A DNA stretch of 39,811 bases from JBFIHF01 sp964411125 (GTDB lineage: Bacteria > Myxococcota_A > Bradymonadia > Bradymonadales > Bradymonadaceae). Positions 8,901 through 16,405 of the stretch are shown here, piece after piece. Position 1 is the first letter of the stretch; the number at the start of each line of letters is the position of its first letter. A program made the translations under genes and the position numbers. Below the pieces are notes generated by a model. That model did no database searches, had not been told where the DNA came from, and saw only the letters and a program-made list of their open reading frames with translations. The stretch is from positions 1 through 39,811 of the forward strand of contig CAYPJU010000060.1 of assembly GCA_964411125.1 (NCBI GenBank), read 5' to 3'.

Positions 8901-9381
8901 CGAGGCCGCCCAGGAAGGTTTCATCACGCGAGTCCGTGGGGAGTTCGATCCGCGACGTGTCGTCCGGGCCCAGATCGCGATGTTCTCGGCCCTGATCGGG
9001 CTCGGTCGCTACCGAGAGGCCGAGGTCGTCGTCGATGCGGTCGATGCGATCGCCTTCCCGGTCGCGGGGTACTGGCGGAGACTGCTGGAGGCGCGGCTAC
9101 GGCGGCTCCAGGGAGACTACGAGGGTGCGGCGGTCTGCCTGGACGAGTTGCGTGACGCGTCGATCGCCGAATTCGACCTACGATACTCGCTCGAGGTGGA
9201 AGAGCGTCTTCACGCCATCGCCTGTGGCGCCGACCCGCGGGACGTCGAAGACCCCCCGACCCATGGGCGTCCTGTGACCGACTACGCGGCGATGCTGCGC
9301 GATCGACTTCGGTCCGTCCGCGACGCGGCCGATCGGGGGGAGGTTGTCCTCCACGGTGAGCTCGTCGAGCCTCTCGGCTGA
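5917..9381 (+). CDS. Giant Ser/Thr protein kinase with ATPase and TPR-like regions
   Basis: 1154 residues, GTG start. An N-terminal Hanks-type kinase shows a glycine loop (G26-G-M-G), Lys45 in A-A-I-K, H188-R-D-L-K-P-E-N, D209-F-G and the G-T-P-A-Y-I-A-P-E-Q activation segment, so it should be active. About 55 residues of Asp/Pro/Ser-rich sequence (roughly 105-165) are inserted before the catalytic loop. A P-loop ATPase follows: Walker A G-E-P-G-A-G-K-T near 373 and a Walker B-like V-M-L-V-D-E-Y near 490. Residues about 690-1120 are helical and Ala/Leu/Arg-rich, like TPR arrays. This order matches STAND-type signalling kinases abundant in Myxococcota, where the ATPase/TPR part senses and the kinase signals. 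No membrane segment is seen, so it should be cytoplasmic. Partner and signal are unknown. Confidence 0.9.
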   Translation: MSRDPSQLQPGDKLGRFTVERKLAEGGMGAVWVGVDPDGRRAAIKVVVGASESLLVSLRQEIRALLRIDHPSVVRVVEHGLYDALPWFAMEFIAGEPMRAWVDAARDTVHLDSDTLGLGSADTLAIRPDEEPARDGVRPLPGGPTAASPPPSRSAHAPVDLASREATLRLMVRVTEGLAFMHEAGVVHRDLKPENIVVREEDGRPVIVDFGTATSGADQRLTKFRGVAGTPAYIAPEQALGERVDARADLYSIGCMLFEIIAGSTPFSGSSVFELMSAHVRAPIPPLPSNCPPALVELVQCLLAKDPAARPAFAADVASRLAAVLGEPDLVERRPSPYLCRPGLVGRAELIESMERAVVQPHQTAGGVLVVVGEPGAGKTRVINELAHRLERRSDLSTVVVDMNRPDAPSPFTAMLMEIADRCRERGPAFTRDLLARNAGVLAKQYPALLELPGVDATDVVPDLPRQFEAMRRTRAWSDVIVRAYAPRKVVMLVDEYEPAFAELLDNFRTLQLLEPSPLVLVVTADPSHSELVEEASGAGLFELRELDRDQTRQMAGSALGVPAVPDDIAEVLYERTMGNPAAITRLLSRALAEGLVVQGEIGERSIAARPEPWRALDASPDARRALESVRNAPSLVVRGLRAIALEPEGIELAILPQLLGGRRAIKVLDDWLRDGTLVLHREHVAFHDENLRRAVLALGGEGDESALHLAVARALELVAPDELLDRARHLVAGGDTESARSCFQEALSAPLPPAVDEARVLREFLALEPPDSADTLRALQRYARLCAIRGRVPEACRAGRLAVEMANRMGDETAEALELSSLARSLLVAGEDHEAVGRRGLVLAQKTGDPEALCRAFTYLSTAATHRGDLAEAARFSAMAHGAAPRSDPYLWGWSGLSHTAALVSCDRYDAAESLLRVLLEHSRSHGLRRLEGLVLLNLAVVAREGRARFVEAQRLLDRAYAALWEAHDRSGLGGVQLERLVTLVRLGAFEQALEAAQEGFITRVRGEFDPRRVVRAQIAMFSALIGLGRYREAEVVVDAVDAIAFPVAGYWRRLLEARLRRLQGDYEGAAVCLDELRDASIAEFDLRYSLEVEERLHAIACGADPRDVEDPPTHGRPVTDYAAMLRDRLRSVRDAADRGEVVLHGELVEPLG

Positions 9382-9429
9382 CAAGCTGTTTTCTTTGACC
9401 CATCGCTGGCTCATGGGCCATCATGCCGC

Positions 9430-9921
9430 ATGAGCGATTTCATGCCGCAGCAACGTCTCGTCCCCGCAGGCTTTTACACGCGCGCGGGCTGGGTCACCGG
9501 AAATCTTCACATCCCCGAGGCAGGTCTGCTGCTCGCCAGCATCGAGCGCGTGGAGGAGTTCTACAAGCTGACTGACGTGCAGTTCGCGGGCATCGAGCAC
9601 CGCGAACCCTTCTTCGCGCTGCAGCGCGATGCTCTCGTCTTCCTCGTCCCAGACGGGGACGGACTCCGTATCTCCGAGCCCCCGGCCGACGCCCGCCGTG
9701 AGATGGTCTCGGTCCTGTTCGACAACGGCATCGTGATCGGACAGCTCAAGCTTGCCGCCCGCACCCGCCTCTCTGATTACCTGCAGAGCCGAAGCGGCTT
9801 CATCCACCTGAAGCACTGCGAGATCCACATCGGCCGCGGCGAGAAGCGCAAGGTGCACACTCCCACCCATGTGCTCGTGAACGTGAACGCCGTCATCGGG
9901 ATCTCCGAGCGAACGCAGTAA
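9430..9921 (+). CDS. Conserved-looking hypothetical protein, 163 residues
   Basis: Not recognised. The ATG at 9430 lies 48 bp after the kinase stop; the ribosome site is weak. The protein is soluble, with no signal or membrane segment, and looks mostly beta: alternating hydrophobic strands, for example G-W-V-T-G-N-L-H-I near 19-27 and G-I-V-I-G-Q-L-K-L near 100-108, then V-L-V-N-V-N-A-V-I-G-I at the end. The two G-x-[IV]-x-G-x-L segments suggest an internal duplication of a small barrel-like unit. Normal codon use supports a real gene. Possibly co-transcribed with the upstream kinase. Confidence 0.65.
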   Translation: MSDFMPQQRLVPAGFYTRAGWVTGNLHIPEAGLLLASIERVEEFYKLTDVQFAGIEHREPFFALQRDALVFLVPDGDGLRISEPPADARREMVSVLFDNGIVIGQLKLAARTRLSDYLQSRSGFIHLKHCEIHIGRGEKRKVHTPTHVLVNVNAVIGISERTQ

Positions 9922-10101
9922 CCTGTGGTGAAGCGGTTCCAACCGCGCAGATCATCCGGGCTGTAGCGCCCGGCGCGCCCCCTTTCCGACCACGCCGTCC
10001 CGAGTACACGGCCGCGCCATTCCAGCGGCGCGGCACGTATCGTGCCGTAGCGAGAGGTACTACGAGTCCAGTTCAACGACGCGTGTACCGAGGGGCGACA
10101 A

Positions 10102-10287
10102 ATGACAGGTCGATTGGCGGAAACTGAGACGCTGACCCAACTTCGAAAGGAGGGGAGCCTCCCCGGCGAGCAGTTCGAGCGTGAGAAGATCCGGCTGCTA
10201 CAACAGGGGCCGCGCCCGATTCCGGCGACGAGGCAGGGATGGGCGGACCGTCAGTCCGGGTTTCGCCCGGGTCGAGGTCGAGCATGA
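10102..10287 (+). CDS. Small SHOCT-type protein
   Basis: 61 residues from the ATG at 10102, preceded by GAGGGG at 6-nt spacing. Residues about 9-31 (L-x-x-L-R-K-E-G-x-L, then E-x-F-E-x-E-K-x-x-L-L) match the SHOCT pattern, a short helical hairpin thought to drive oligomerisation. The remaining residues are Pro/Gly/Arg-rich. The stop overlaps the next start in an ATGA junction, so the two genes are translationally coupled. That coupling, with the ribosome site, is the reason to call so short a gene real. A role as an oligomerising partner of the membrane protein is inference. Confidence 0.55.
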   Translation: MTGRLAETETLTQLRKEGSLPGEQFEREKIRLLQQGPRPIPATRQGWADRQSGFRPGRGRA

Positions 10288-11690
10288 AAGGTTGGCTTCT
10301 GCTCATCGGGCTCCTGGGGGGCTTGCTCATCTTCGTGGTGTCCCTGGCTTCGATCGCGGTGACGGTCATGAGCTTCGGAGTCGCCGCCATTTGCGGGGTT
10401 TTGATCAAGCGAGACGCGTTCTCGCAAGGTCGCCGTCTTCTGGTGGCGGTGCTCCTCTATGCCGTTCTGGTCGGAGGGTTCAGCATGTGGGCCGTAGTCG
10501 GCGAATGGATGGAGAGCGCCGCCGAAGAAGAGGCCGCCGAACAGAAGATGGCGGTTTTGAAGATGCTCCAGTCGGATGCCGAGAAGGCGATTGGAGAGGC
10601 GCGATTCGGCGACGCCGAACTCGCGATCGAGAGGTTGGCGGCACGGGTGGCGCCCACGTCTCCGACCCTTGCCGAGCTGCGCACGAAGCTCAAATCCGTC
10701 CGTGACTCGAGGCGAAAGGAGCTCGTCGCGACGCTCGAGGCGCATATCTCGGAGAGGGAATGGACCAGAGCCACGTCCCTCTGCGCAGGCTCGGAGCTCG
10801 TCTCTCCCGATGCGGAGCTGCAGGCGAGGTGCGCTGTGGTGGAGATTGGGGGCCTCGTGGGCGAGTCAGGGTTCGACGACGCTTGGACCGCTTGCAAGCA
10901 GCGGGCTGAATCGCAAAGTCCCATCCCCGGAGCCGACGAACTGTGCGAGGAGGCGGGACGAAGCCTGCTCGCGATCAAACGCGAGGCCGTTCTCGCCGCC
11001 CACGCAAGCCACGACTGGACCGAGGGGCGAGAACTCTGCGTGAAGCTCGGTAGCGCGACCGAGGGGGACGACCGCGTCGAAGCCGCATGCGAGGTGATTC
11101 GTGCGGAGCACGAAAAGGCCGAAACGAAGAGAAAGCGGGCGGCTCGGAAGATCGAGGTCGAAGCCAAGACGGAGGGCGTGATTGCGGTCGTCGAGGACGA
11201 GAAGAAGTGCGACACCCCGCTGGCCGTCTCGGACGCGTGGGAGAGCATTCGCGACGTGACGAAGGAGGACCCCGGGTTCTCCAATGCAGCCCGGGCCGTG
11301 CGGCGACTGGAGCGATGTCGAAAGAAGATCGAAAGGGACCTCACGAGAGGGCTCGCCACGGTCATGAAGAAGCAGCGTGAAGAGTACGCTTCCCGGCTGG
11401 AACGAGTGTTCTTGGACGAAGGAATGGACATCCGTGTTCGCGCTGGAGGAACTACGCTGAAATTGACGTTCGTCCTCTTTAACCGCGCGTGGGCCCACAA
11501 GCTGACCGATGGGGGGTCGATGGCGCCGGGCAGTGTTCTCGGAACGTCGGAGGGGTTGGGCTTCAGACGAGTCGTGTTCTCCGATGGCTACAGAGAGTCC
11601 TACAGCTACAAACTCGAGCCCAAAGACGAGAAGGATGCGATCCGAGAGAGGGCGATGCTTCCCGGGCTGCGTTCCCCGCTGAAGCTGTGA
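10284..11690 (+). CDS. Membrane protein with Cys-pair helical repeats, unknown function
   Basis: 468 residues. The ATG at 10284 overlaps the preceding SHOCT stop; an upstream start at 10239 would only add residues ahead of the first hydrophobic segment. Two membrane segments lie near 3-40 and 52-74, followed by a long charged, helix-rich region. Three degenerate units of about 35 residues lie near 151-187, 190-228 and 236-273. Each has a W/F-x-x-A/G core, a Cys mid-unit and a second Cys near its end, like TPR-type repeats with a disulfide or metal pair. A Lys/Arg-rich coiled-coil-like stretch (about 275-300) precedes a less regular C-terminal domain. Family not recognised. Confidence 0.75.
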   Translation: MKGWLLLIGLLGGLLIFVVSLASIAVTVMSFGVAAICGVLIKRDAFSQGRRLLVAVLLYAVLVGGFSMWAVVGEWMESAAEEEAAEQKMAVLKMLQSDAEKAIGEARFGDAELAIERLAARVAPTSPTLAELRTKLKSVRDSRRKELVATLEAHISEREWTRATSLCAGSELVSPDAELQARCAVVEIGGLVGESGFDDAWTACKQRAESQSPIPGADELCEEAGRSLLAIKREAVLAAHASHDWTEGRELCVKLGSATEGDDRVEAACEVIRAEHEKAETKRKRAARKIEVEAKTEGVIAVVEDEKKCDTPLAVSDAWESIRDVTKEDPGFSNAARAVRRLERCRKKIERDLTRGLATVMKKQREEYASRLERVFLDEGMDIRVRAGGTTLKLTFVLFNRAWAHKLTDGGSMAPGSVLGTSEGLGFRRVVFSDGYRESYSYKLEPKDEKDAIRERAMLPGLRSPLKL

Positions 11691-11796
11691 TTTCCGGCGG
11701 TTGGCTGGTGAGGTCGGGGTGCGCCGGGTCTCGGGGGCGGCCGGGTCGCGAAACCGACTCACGACGGGTATCCTCGAGCGATCCATCGGGAGGGCA

Positions 11797-11814
11797 CCTA
11801 TCGTAACCGATAGG
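11797..11814. promoter_or_regulatory. 7-bp inverted repeat upstream of msrA
   Basis: Perfect inverted repeat CCTATCG-TAAC-CGATAGG, ending 48 bp before the msrA start. It could be an operator or a leader hairpin. The 172-bp gap upstream of msrA shows nothing else I can name, and no regulator family is assigned. Confidence 0.35.
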
Positions 11815-11862
11815 GACCTGGAACGTACGTCCGCATGCAGTCCCCCCGAAGCCGAGGTGCAC

Positions 11863-12588
11863 ATGTTCCGTTTTCTCGTCCTTTTTCTGCTCTCCCTTTC
11901 TCTAGCATCGTGCCAATCCTCCAAGCCCGCCCCGGCAGCACAGGCCGAGACCGCCGGTGGGGAGAGTGAAGCCGAAGGGGGGCCGTCCGCGCCGAGCGAG
12001 TCGGCGCCGATCGCGAAGGGCGACGCCTTCGGGACACCGATTCCGCCCGGCGACACCAACGCCGAGGGCCTCGGTGTCGCGACGTTTGCCGGCGGGTGCT
12101 TCTGGTGCATGGAGCCGCCGTTCGAGAAGCTCGAAGGGGTGAAGGCGGTCGTGTCGGGGTACACCGGCGGCAAAGAGGAGAACCCTACCTACAAGCAGGT
12201 CGCGAGCGGTCGCACCGGCCACACCGAGGCGGTCCTCGTCACGTACGATACCTCGAAGGTCACTTACGACCAGCTCTTGGACGCCTTTTGGCGCGCCCAC
12301 GATCCGACCGACAAAGGGGGGCAGTTCGCCGACCGCGGGTCGCAATACCGGCCTGAGATCTTCTACCACTCCGAGGAACAGAAGGCGGCGGCGGAAGCGT
12401 CGAAGAAGAAGCTCGCCGAGACCGGCCCGTTCGACGAGCCGATCGTCGTGCCGATCACCCCCGCGCAGACCTTCTGGCCCGCGGAGGAGTATCACCAGGA
12501 CTTTTACAAAACGAACCCGGCGCACTACAAACGCTACAGCAAAGGCTCCGGCCGCGTCGGTTTCCTCGAAAAGACATGGGGATCATGA
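11863..12588 (+). CDS. msrA: Peptide-methionine (S)-S-oxide reductase, lipoprotein form
   Basis: 241 residues. It reduces the S epimer of methionine sulfoxide in proteins. The start at 11863 is chosen because it opens a lipoprotein signal (lipobox LASC, Cys17); longer in-frame forms would hide it. After a low-complexity Ala/Glu/Pro/Ser linker (about 20-65) comes the MsrA domain with G-G-C-F-W-C, catalytic Cys79, then G-Y-T-G-G near 99-103, a G-H-T-E motif at 119-122, and Y-H-Q-D-F-Y near 210-215. The domain is full length. The lipobox predicts an extracytoplasmic, membrane-anchored repair enzyme. It overlaps the thioredoxin gene by four bases (ATGA), consistent with thioredoxin as reductant, although their predicted compartments differ. 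Confidence 0.93.
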   Translation: MFRFLVLFLLSLSLASCQSSKPAPAAQAETAGGESEAEGGPSAPSESAPIAKGDAFGTPIPPGDTNAEGLGVATFAGGCFWCMEPPFEKLEGVKAVVSGYTGGKEENPTYKQVASGRTGHTEAVLVTYDTSKVTYDQLLDAFWRAHDPTDKGGQFADRGSQYRPEIFYHSEEQKAAAEASKKKLAETGPFDEPIVVPITPAQTFWPAEEYHQDFYKTNPAHYKRYSKGSGRVGFLEKTWGS

Positions 12589-12962
12589 GCATCGAGCACA
12601 TTCAGACCCGCGAGTTTCTGGACGAAATCTTCGAGAATGGCGGCGCTGCCGTCATCGACTTCTGGGCGAGCTGGTGCGCGCCTTGCCACGCGCTCGCGCC
12701 GGTTTACGAGGCTCTGTCGGAGCACTTCGCCGACGAGCCGGTCAGCTTCTACAAGCTGAGCACAGAAGATCACCCCGAGCTCTCCAAACAGTTCAACGTC
12801 CGCTCCATCCCGACGGTCATCTTCGTGCTCGACGGTAAGGTGGTCGACCACGCGGTGGGCGGCGGGGATCCCCAGCGTCTGCGCAAGAAGGTCAACGCCC
12901 TGCTCGCCAGACAGCGGGGCGACGGCTTCTTCGCGCGACTGACGGGTAAGAACGACCGCTGA
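12585..12962 (+). CDS. Thioredoxin-family protein
   Basis: 125 residues from the ATG at 12585, which sits in an ATGA overlap with msrA; an in-frame ATG at 12576 is an alternative adding three residues. The active site is W-C-A-P-C (Cys31 and Cys34), with Ala replacing the usual Gly. A cis-proline motif S-I-P-T-V-I-F lies near residues 75-81. No signal peptide is seen, so it should be cytoplasmic. Length is normal for thioredoxin plus a short basic C-terminal tail. The coupling suggests it recycles MsrA or a related oxidised protein. The family is certain, the partner inferred. Confidence 0.92.
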   Translation: MSIEHIQTREFLDEIFENGGAAVIDFWASWCAPCHALAPVYEALSEHFADEPVSFYKLSTEDHPELSKQFNVRSIPTVIFVLDGKVVDHAVGGGDPQRLRKKVNALLARQRGDGFFARLTGKNDR

Positions 12963-12996
12963 GCAACCTTCGAAGTGGGCAGCGGATGGCCGCGGA

Positions 12997-14244
12997 TCAC
13001 GTCTCGCGGGGGATCGGCGTGACGATCGGCGTATCGCGGGGCGATTCCGCGGCGTCCACCTCTACGTCGACCAGTCGAGCTTTCACCTTCCGCGCGAGCT
13101 GGTGGAACGGGACCTCGAAGAGCCGGAAGAAGACCATGCCGGCGAGTAGCCCCGCGCCCAGACGCACGGCGAGGATCAATGGGTCGGAGAAGCCGAACTC
13201 CACCAGGAGCTGCTTGACCGGCACCATCGCCAGCAGGTGGACAAGGTAGATGCTGTAGCTCCAGACACCGAACTGAGCGAGAACCCTCACCCATGCACCA
13301 AGGTGCAGCCTGCCCGCGTTCTCGTAGTGAACGAAGACGTTGATGAGCACGAAGAACGCGCCCGAGTAGAAGAGGTCGTCGAGGACGCGGGTGTAGCGAT
13401 AGATCCCCCACATGTCGGCGGGAGGGTTGCAGAGAACTCCGGCGGCGAAGAGAGCGACCCCGACACCGGCCGACGTGGCCCACTTCGGAAGGCGAACGTG
13501 GCCGAAGTGTGCTTCGACCGCGAACGCGCCGAGGGCCCAGGGGAGCCAGAATGCCGGGCCGACGATGAACCAGAAGAAGGGGGTCTCCTCGAAGAGGAAA
13601 GCCCCGGTCGCCCGCCATGCGAGCGTCGCGACGCCGCAGACGGCGATCGTCTTCCCCCAACCCCAGTTCCGACGCATCCACAGTAGCGGGAAGTACATCA
13701 AGTAGAGCTGCTCTTCGAGCGCGAGCGACCAGAAGGGGCCGTTGTTCACGCGCCATGCGGCCGGCGTCAGGTTCTGCATCAGCAGGAGAAGGAGCACCAT
13801 GTCGACGACGAAAGTGGTCGTGGACGCGTAGCCGAACATCGCGCCGAGTCCGGGGCCCGCTGGAGAGCCGACCACGTTGTGAAGTGCGAACGTCGCGACC
13901 AGCGCGCCCACGAGGGCGATGAAATACGGGGGGTAGAGCCGCGTCAGCCGACGCTTCCAGAACGGGAAGAAGTCGACCTTCTTCGTCGGATCAGCCTTTC
14001 GTGCCCACCGCATGTGGATGCAGAAGCCCGAGAGCAGAAGAAAGAGTTGGACCCCGAGGCGACCGTACTCGAGGACGTGCGGGACCGGCATCGGCGGGAA
14101 GATCGCGCCGGCGGCGGCGGTTCCGCCGAGGCCCACGGCCGAAAACGGAAGGTGGCACAGGACGACCGCGAGGACCGCGATTCCCCGAAGGACGTCGATG
14201 CTCACCAGACGCTTTCTGGTCTTCGAGGTCGATGTTTCGGGCAT
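12997..14244 (-). CDS. Acyltransferase 3 family membrane protein (OafA/YrhL type)
   Basis: 415 residues with about ten hydrophobic segments. The N-terminal part has the family signature S-I-D-V-L-R-G-I-A-V, followed by the conserved V-L-C-H catalytic-His region and R-L-x-R-L-Y-P-P-Y near residue 110. Such proteins O-acetylate or otherwise acylate cell-surface glycans, with acyl donors used across the inner membrane. The C-terminus is a basic cytoplasmic tail. It is convergent with the thioredoxin gene and lies 190 bp downstream of the FTR1 gene on the same strand. That gap holds no recognisable gene. The substrate cannot be told from sequence. Confidence 0.92.
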   Translation of the reverse strand: MPETSTSKTRKRLVSIDVLRGIAVLAVVLCHLPFSAVGLGGTAAAGAIFPPMPVPHVLEYGRLGVQLFLLLSGFCIHMRWARKADPTKKVDFFPFWKRRLTRLYPPYFIALVGALVATFALHNVVGSPAGPGLGAMFGYASTTTFVVDMVLLLLLMQNLTPAAWRVNNGPFWSLALEEQLYLMYFPLLWMRRNWGWGKTIAVCGVATLAWRATGAFLFEETPFFWFIVGPAFWLPWALGAFAVEAHFGHVRLPKWATSAGVGVALFAAGVLCNPPADMWGIYRYTRVLDDLFYSGAFFVLINVFVHYENAGRLHLGAWVRVLAQFGVWSYSIYLVHLLAMVPVKQLLVEFGFSDPLILAVRLGAGLLAGMVFFRLFEVPFHQLARKVKARLVDVEVDAAESPRDTPIVTPIPRET

Positions 14245-14434
14245 GCGGATCGTCGGGCGGAACAGTCAGCGTCAGTCGGGGCAACAGAGGAGACCTTAGG
14301 CGCGACTTCGCCCCTGACCATCCGTTTGGCCGGAACGGTCGCGAAGCGAGCGTACGAAAAACGCCGCAGCGCCCGCTCGAAGCCGCGATCGCGCAATTCT
14401 CGTCGAAGAGTTCAGCCTGGGATCCCGGGGCTGG

Positions 14435-16315
14435 TCAGGAGGGCCGAGGGCGGTGCTTGAAGGTGCCCGCGAACCAGGCTGCCGCCGCTGCGACGAGTAG
14501 CGCCTGAGCGCCGATGCTCACGAGATCGGGGTAGAGGCCGAGGAGAGGGACCGTCGGAGCCGGGACGCCCACCGGATCGTAAGTCCCTGCCTCTACCAAC
14601 GCGTGCAGGCCGCTCCCGACCAGGATGACGCACAGCGCGTAGAGGCCCGCGGCGGAGGCGGCGAAGAACTGCTTCAGCGGCAGCTTCGCCCCCAGCTTGA
14701 AGATCGAGAGTGCGAACGCCGCGAGCAGAATGCCCGCGACCGCTGCGCCGGCCAGGATCGGGCTGAGCTGGCCATCCGCCTCCAAAACGAGCGCCTGGTA
14801 GAACAGAACGGTTTCGAACGCTTCGCGGTAGACGGCGAGGAACGCGATGCCAGTGAACGAAAGGAGGCGTCCCGACGTGAGGCGTTGCGACAGTTGCGCC
14901 TTGATGAAGGTCGTCCAACGGTCGCCCTGCATCTTTCCGACGAACCAATACGAGACGCTGAAGAGCACCGCCGCCGCGATGAGCGCCACGACCCCCTCGA
15001 GAAGCTCGCGCCCGGCTCCCGAGATTTCGATCAAGTGCGTCGCGGCGAACCACGTACCCACGCCTGCCACGATCGCGGCGATCCAGCCGGCGTGAACGTA
15101 GCGTGTCGCCTCTTCCCGGCCGACGCGGCGAACGACCCCCAGCAAGAGCGCGAGGAGCAACACGATCTCGACACCCTCCCGAAGGGCGATGAACGCGGAC
15201 GCGACGCCGATCCCCCAGCTCGACTTCTCTTCGGCCAGCAGTCGGTCCGTCGACTCTAGCTGCTCTCGAAGCTCGGTCAGCACCACGCCAGCGCGCGCGG
15301 CGTCGGCGTCACCGAGGGACTCACGCAGCTCAAGGTACTCGGCTTCCACAGCGCGTCGATGCTCGGGAGATTTCGCGTCGAGCGAGCTCTCGACAAGCTC
15401 GAAACCTTCCAGATACGAGGCGAGGACGGCCTTCCTGGCCTCCTCGAACTCACCCGCGGCCATCGACCGCTCCGCCTCGTCCAGGTATCTCGATGCGATC
15501 GCGATCGCCGAGCCGGGGGCCACCTCATCGGTCTTCATCCCGAAGGGGGCCGCAGTCCGCAGCGCCGTGAGCTCGGCATCGGTCGCGCCGCTTGCGGCGA
15601 GCTCGGCGTCCTTCGACGTTGCAAGGTCGGTGAGCGTCATCGCCGTCTCGCCGATCGGCTCGCCCGCCGAATCCTTCGCCCCATGCCCGAGGGCCAGCAC
15701 GTAGAAGGCGAGGTCCCACCGCTGCGCATCCGTCAACTTCGGGTACGCCGCCATCGAAGTTCCCTCGACGCCGAACGTGATGGTGTTGAAAGCGCGGTAC
15801 GGCGAGAGCTGGGCGCGGCGTTCCGGATCGGTGAAGTTCGCCGGCCGCGGTTCGAGCGTCTTCGCGATCTCGACGTCCGCGCTACCGTCCGCGGCATGGC
15901 ACGAGACACAGTGGGCGGCGTAGAGCCTCTTGCCGCGCTCGAAGTCGGGCGGGCCCGGCGGCGCGAGCGAGATGCCGAAACGCTCCACCGCAAGGGCGCG
16001 TGCAGCAGCCGTCTGGGTTCGAACCTCCGCGACGTCCGCCTTTGCGTCGATCAACGACCGGAGCTTCGCGATGGAGCGCTGCAAATCATCGTACGTCGTG
16101 GGCTCCGCCAGCTCTGCCGCCGCCTCCGACAGCTCCTTCATCTCCACGAACTCGAACTCGTTGGCGATCTCCCCGTCATCCACCGCTTCGCCATAGTCGG
16201 CGCCGATGTATTCGAGCAGCCCGACGATGCGGTGACCGTCGGCGGACGCCGGGACCGCATCGGCGGAAGTGCTGATCAGGAACGTGGCGAGAAAGAAGAC
16301 GAGAGTGGAACGCAT
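14435..16315 (-). CDS. Cytochrome c - FTR1 high-affinity iron permease fusion
   Basis: 626 residues. A signal peptide (1-20) leads into a periplasmic helical segment, then a c-type cytochrome with heme motif C136-V-S-C-H140 and a probable Met188 axial ligand. A helical periplasmic linker (about 270-365) precedes an FTR1 permease of about seven membrane helices. The permease carries both REXXE iron-binding motifs, R379-E-G-V-E and R497-E-A-F-E. In FTR1 systems ferrous iron is oxidised and passed to the permease; here the electron-transfer domain is in the same chain. The start at 16315 has an AGGT site. A perfect Fur box 14 bp upstream (16329-16347) predicts repression by iron. Confidence 0.92.
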   Translation of the reverse strand: MRSTLVFFLATFLISTSADAVPASADGHRIVGLLEYIGADYGEAVDDGEIANEFEFVEMKELSEAAAELAEPTTYDDLQRSIAKLRSLIDAKADVAEVRTQTAAARALAVERFGISLAPPGPPDFERGKRLYAAHCVSCHAADGSADVEIAKTLEPRPANFTDPERRAQLSPYRAFNTITFGVEGTSMAAYPKLTDAQRWDLAFYVLALGHGAKDSAGEPIGETAMTLTDLATSKDAELAASGATDAELTALRTAAPFGMKTDEVAPGSAIAIASRYLDEAERSMAAGEFEEARKAVLASYLEGFELVESSLDAKSPEHRRAVEAEYLELRESLGDADAARAGVVLTELREQLESTDRLLAEEKSSWGIGVASAFIALREGVEIVLLLALLLGVVRRVGREEATRYVHAGWIAAIVAGVGTWFAATHLIEISGAGRELLEGVVALIAAAVLFSVSYWFVGKMQGDRWTTFIKAQLSQRLTSGRLLSFTGIAFLAVYREAFETVLFYQALVLEADGQLSPILAGAAVAGILLAAFALSIFKLGAKLPLKQFFAASAAGLYALCVILVGSGLHALVEAGTYDPVGVPAPTVPLLGLYPDLVSIGAQALLVAAAAAWFAGTFKHRPRPS

Positions 16316-16328
16316 CGGGTACCTGTAA

Positions 16329-16347
16329 ATTGAAAACGATTTTCAAT
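16329..16347 (-). promoter_or_regulatory. Fur box in front of the iron permease gene
   Basis: ATTGAAAACGATTTTCAAT is a perfect 8-3-8 palindrome that fits the 19-bp Fur operator pattern. It sits 13 bp upstream of the start at 16315. On the minus strand a possible promoter TTTACT, 17 bp, TATTGA places the -10 on the edge of this box, so bound Fur-Fe(II) would block RNA polymerase. The box is strong; the promoter assignment is tentative. Confidence 0.85.
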
Positions 16348-16405
16348 ATCAGGTTGAGAGCTCCGAGTAAATAGACACGTCGCGACGGGTGGGGCCTCGC
16401 AGGCG

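Noticed and set aside
10457..11500. 347-residue minus-strand open frame
   Set aside because: Antisense to the coupled membrane protein gene; Ser/Arg-rich product without motifs.
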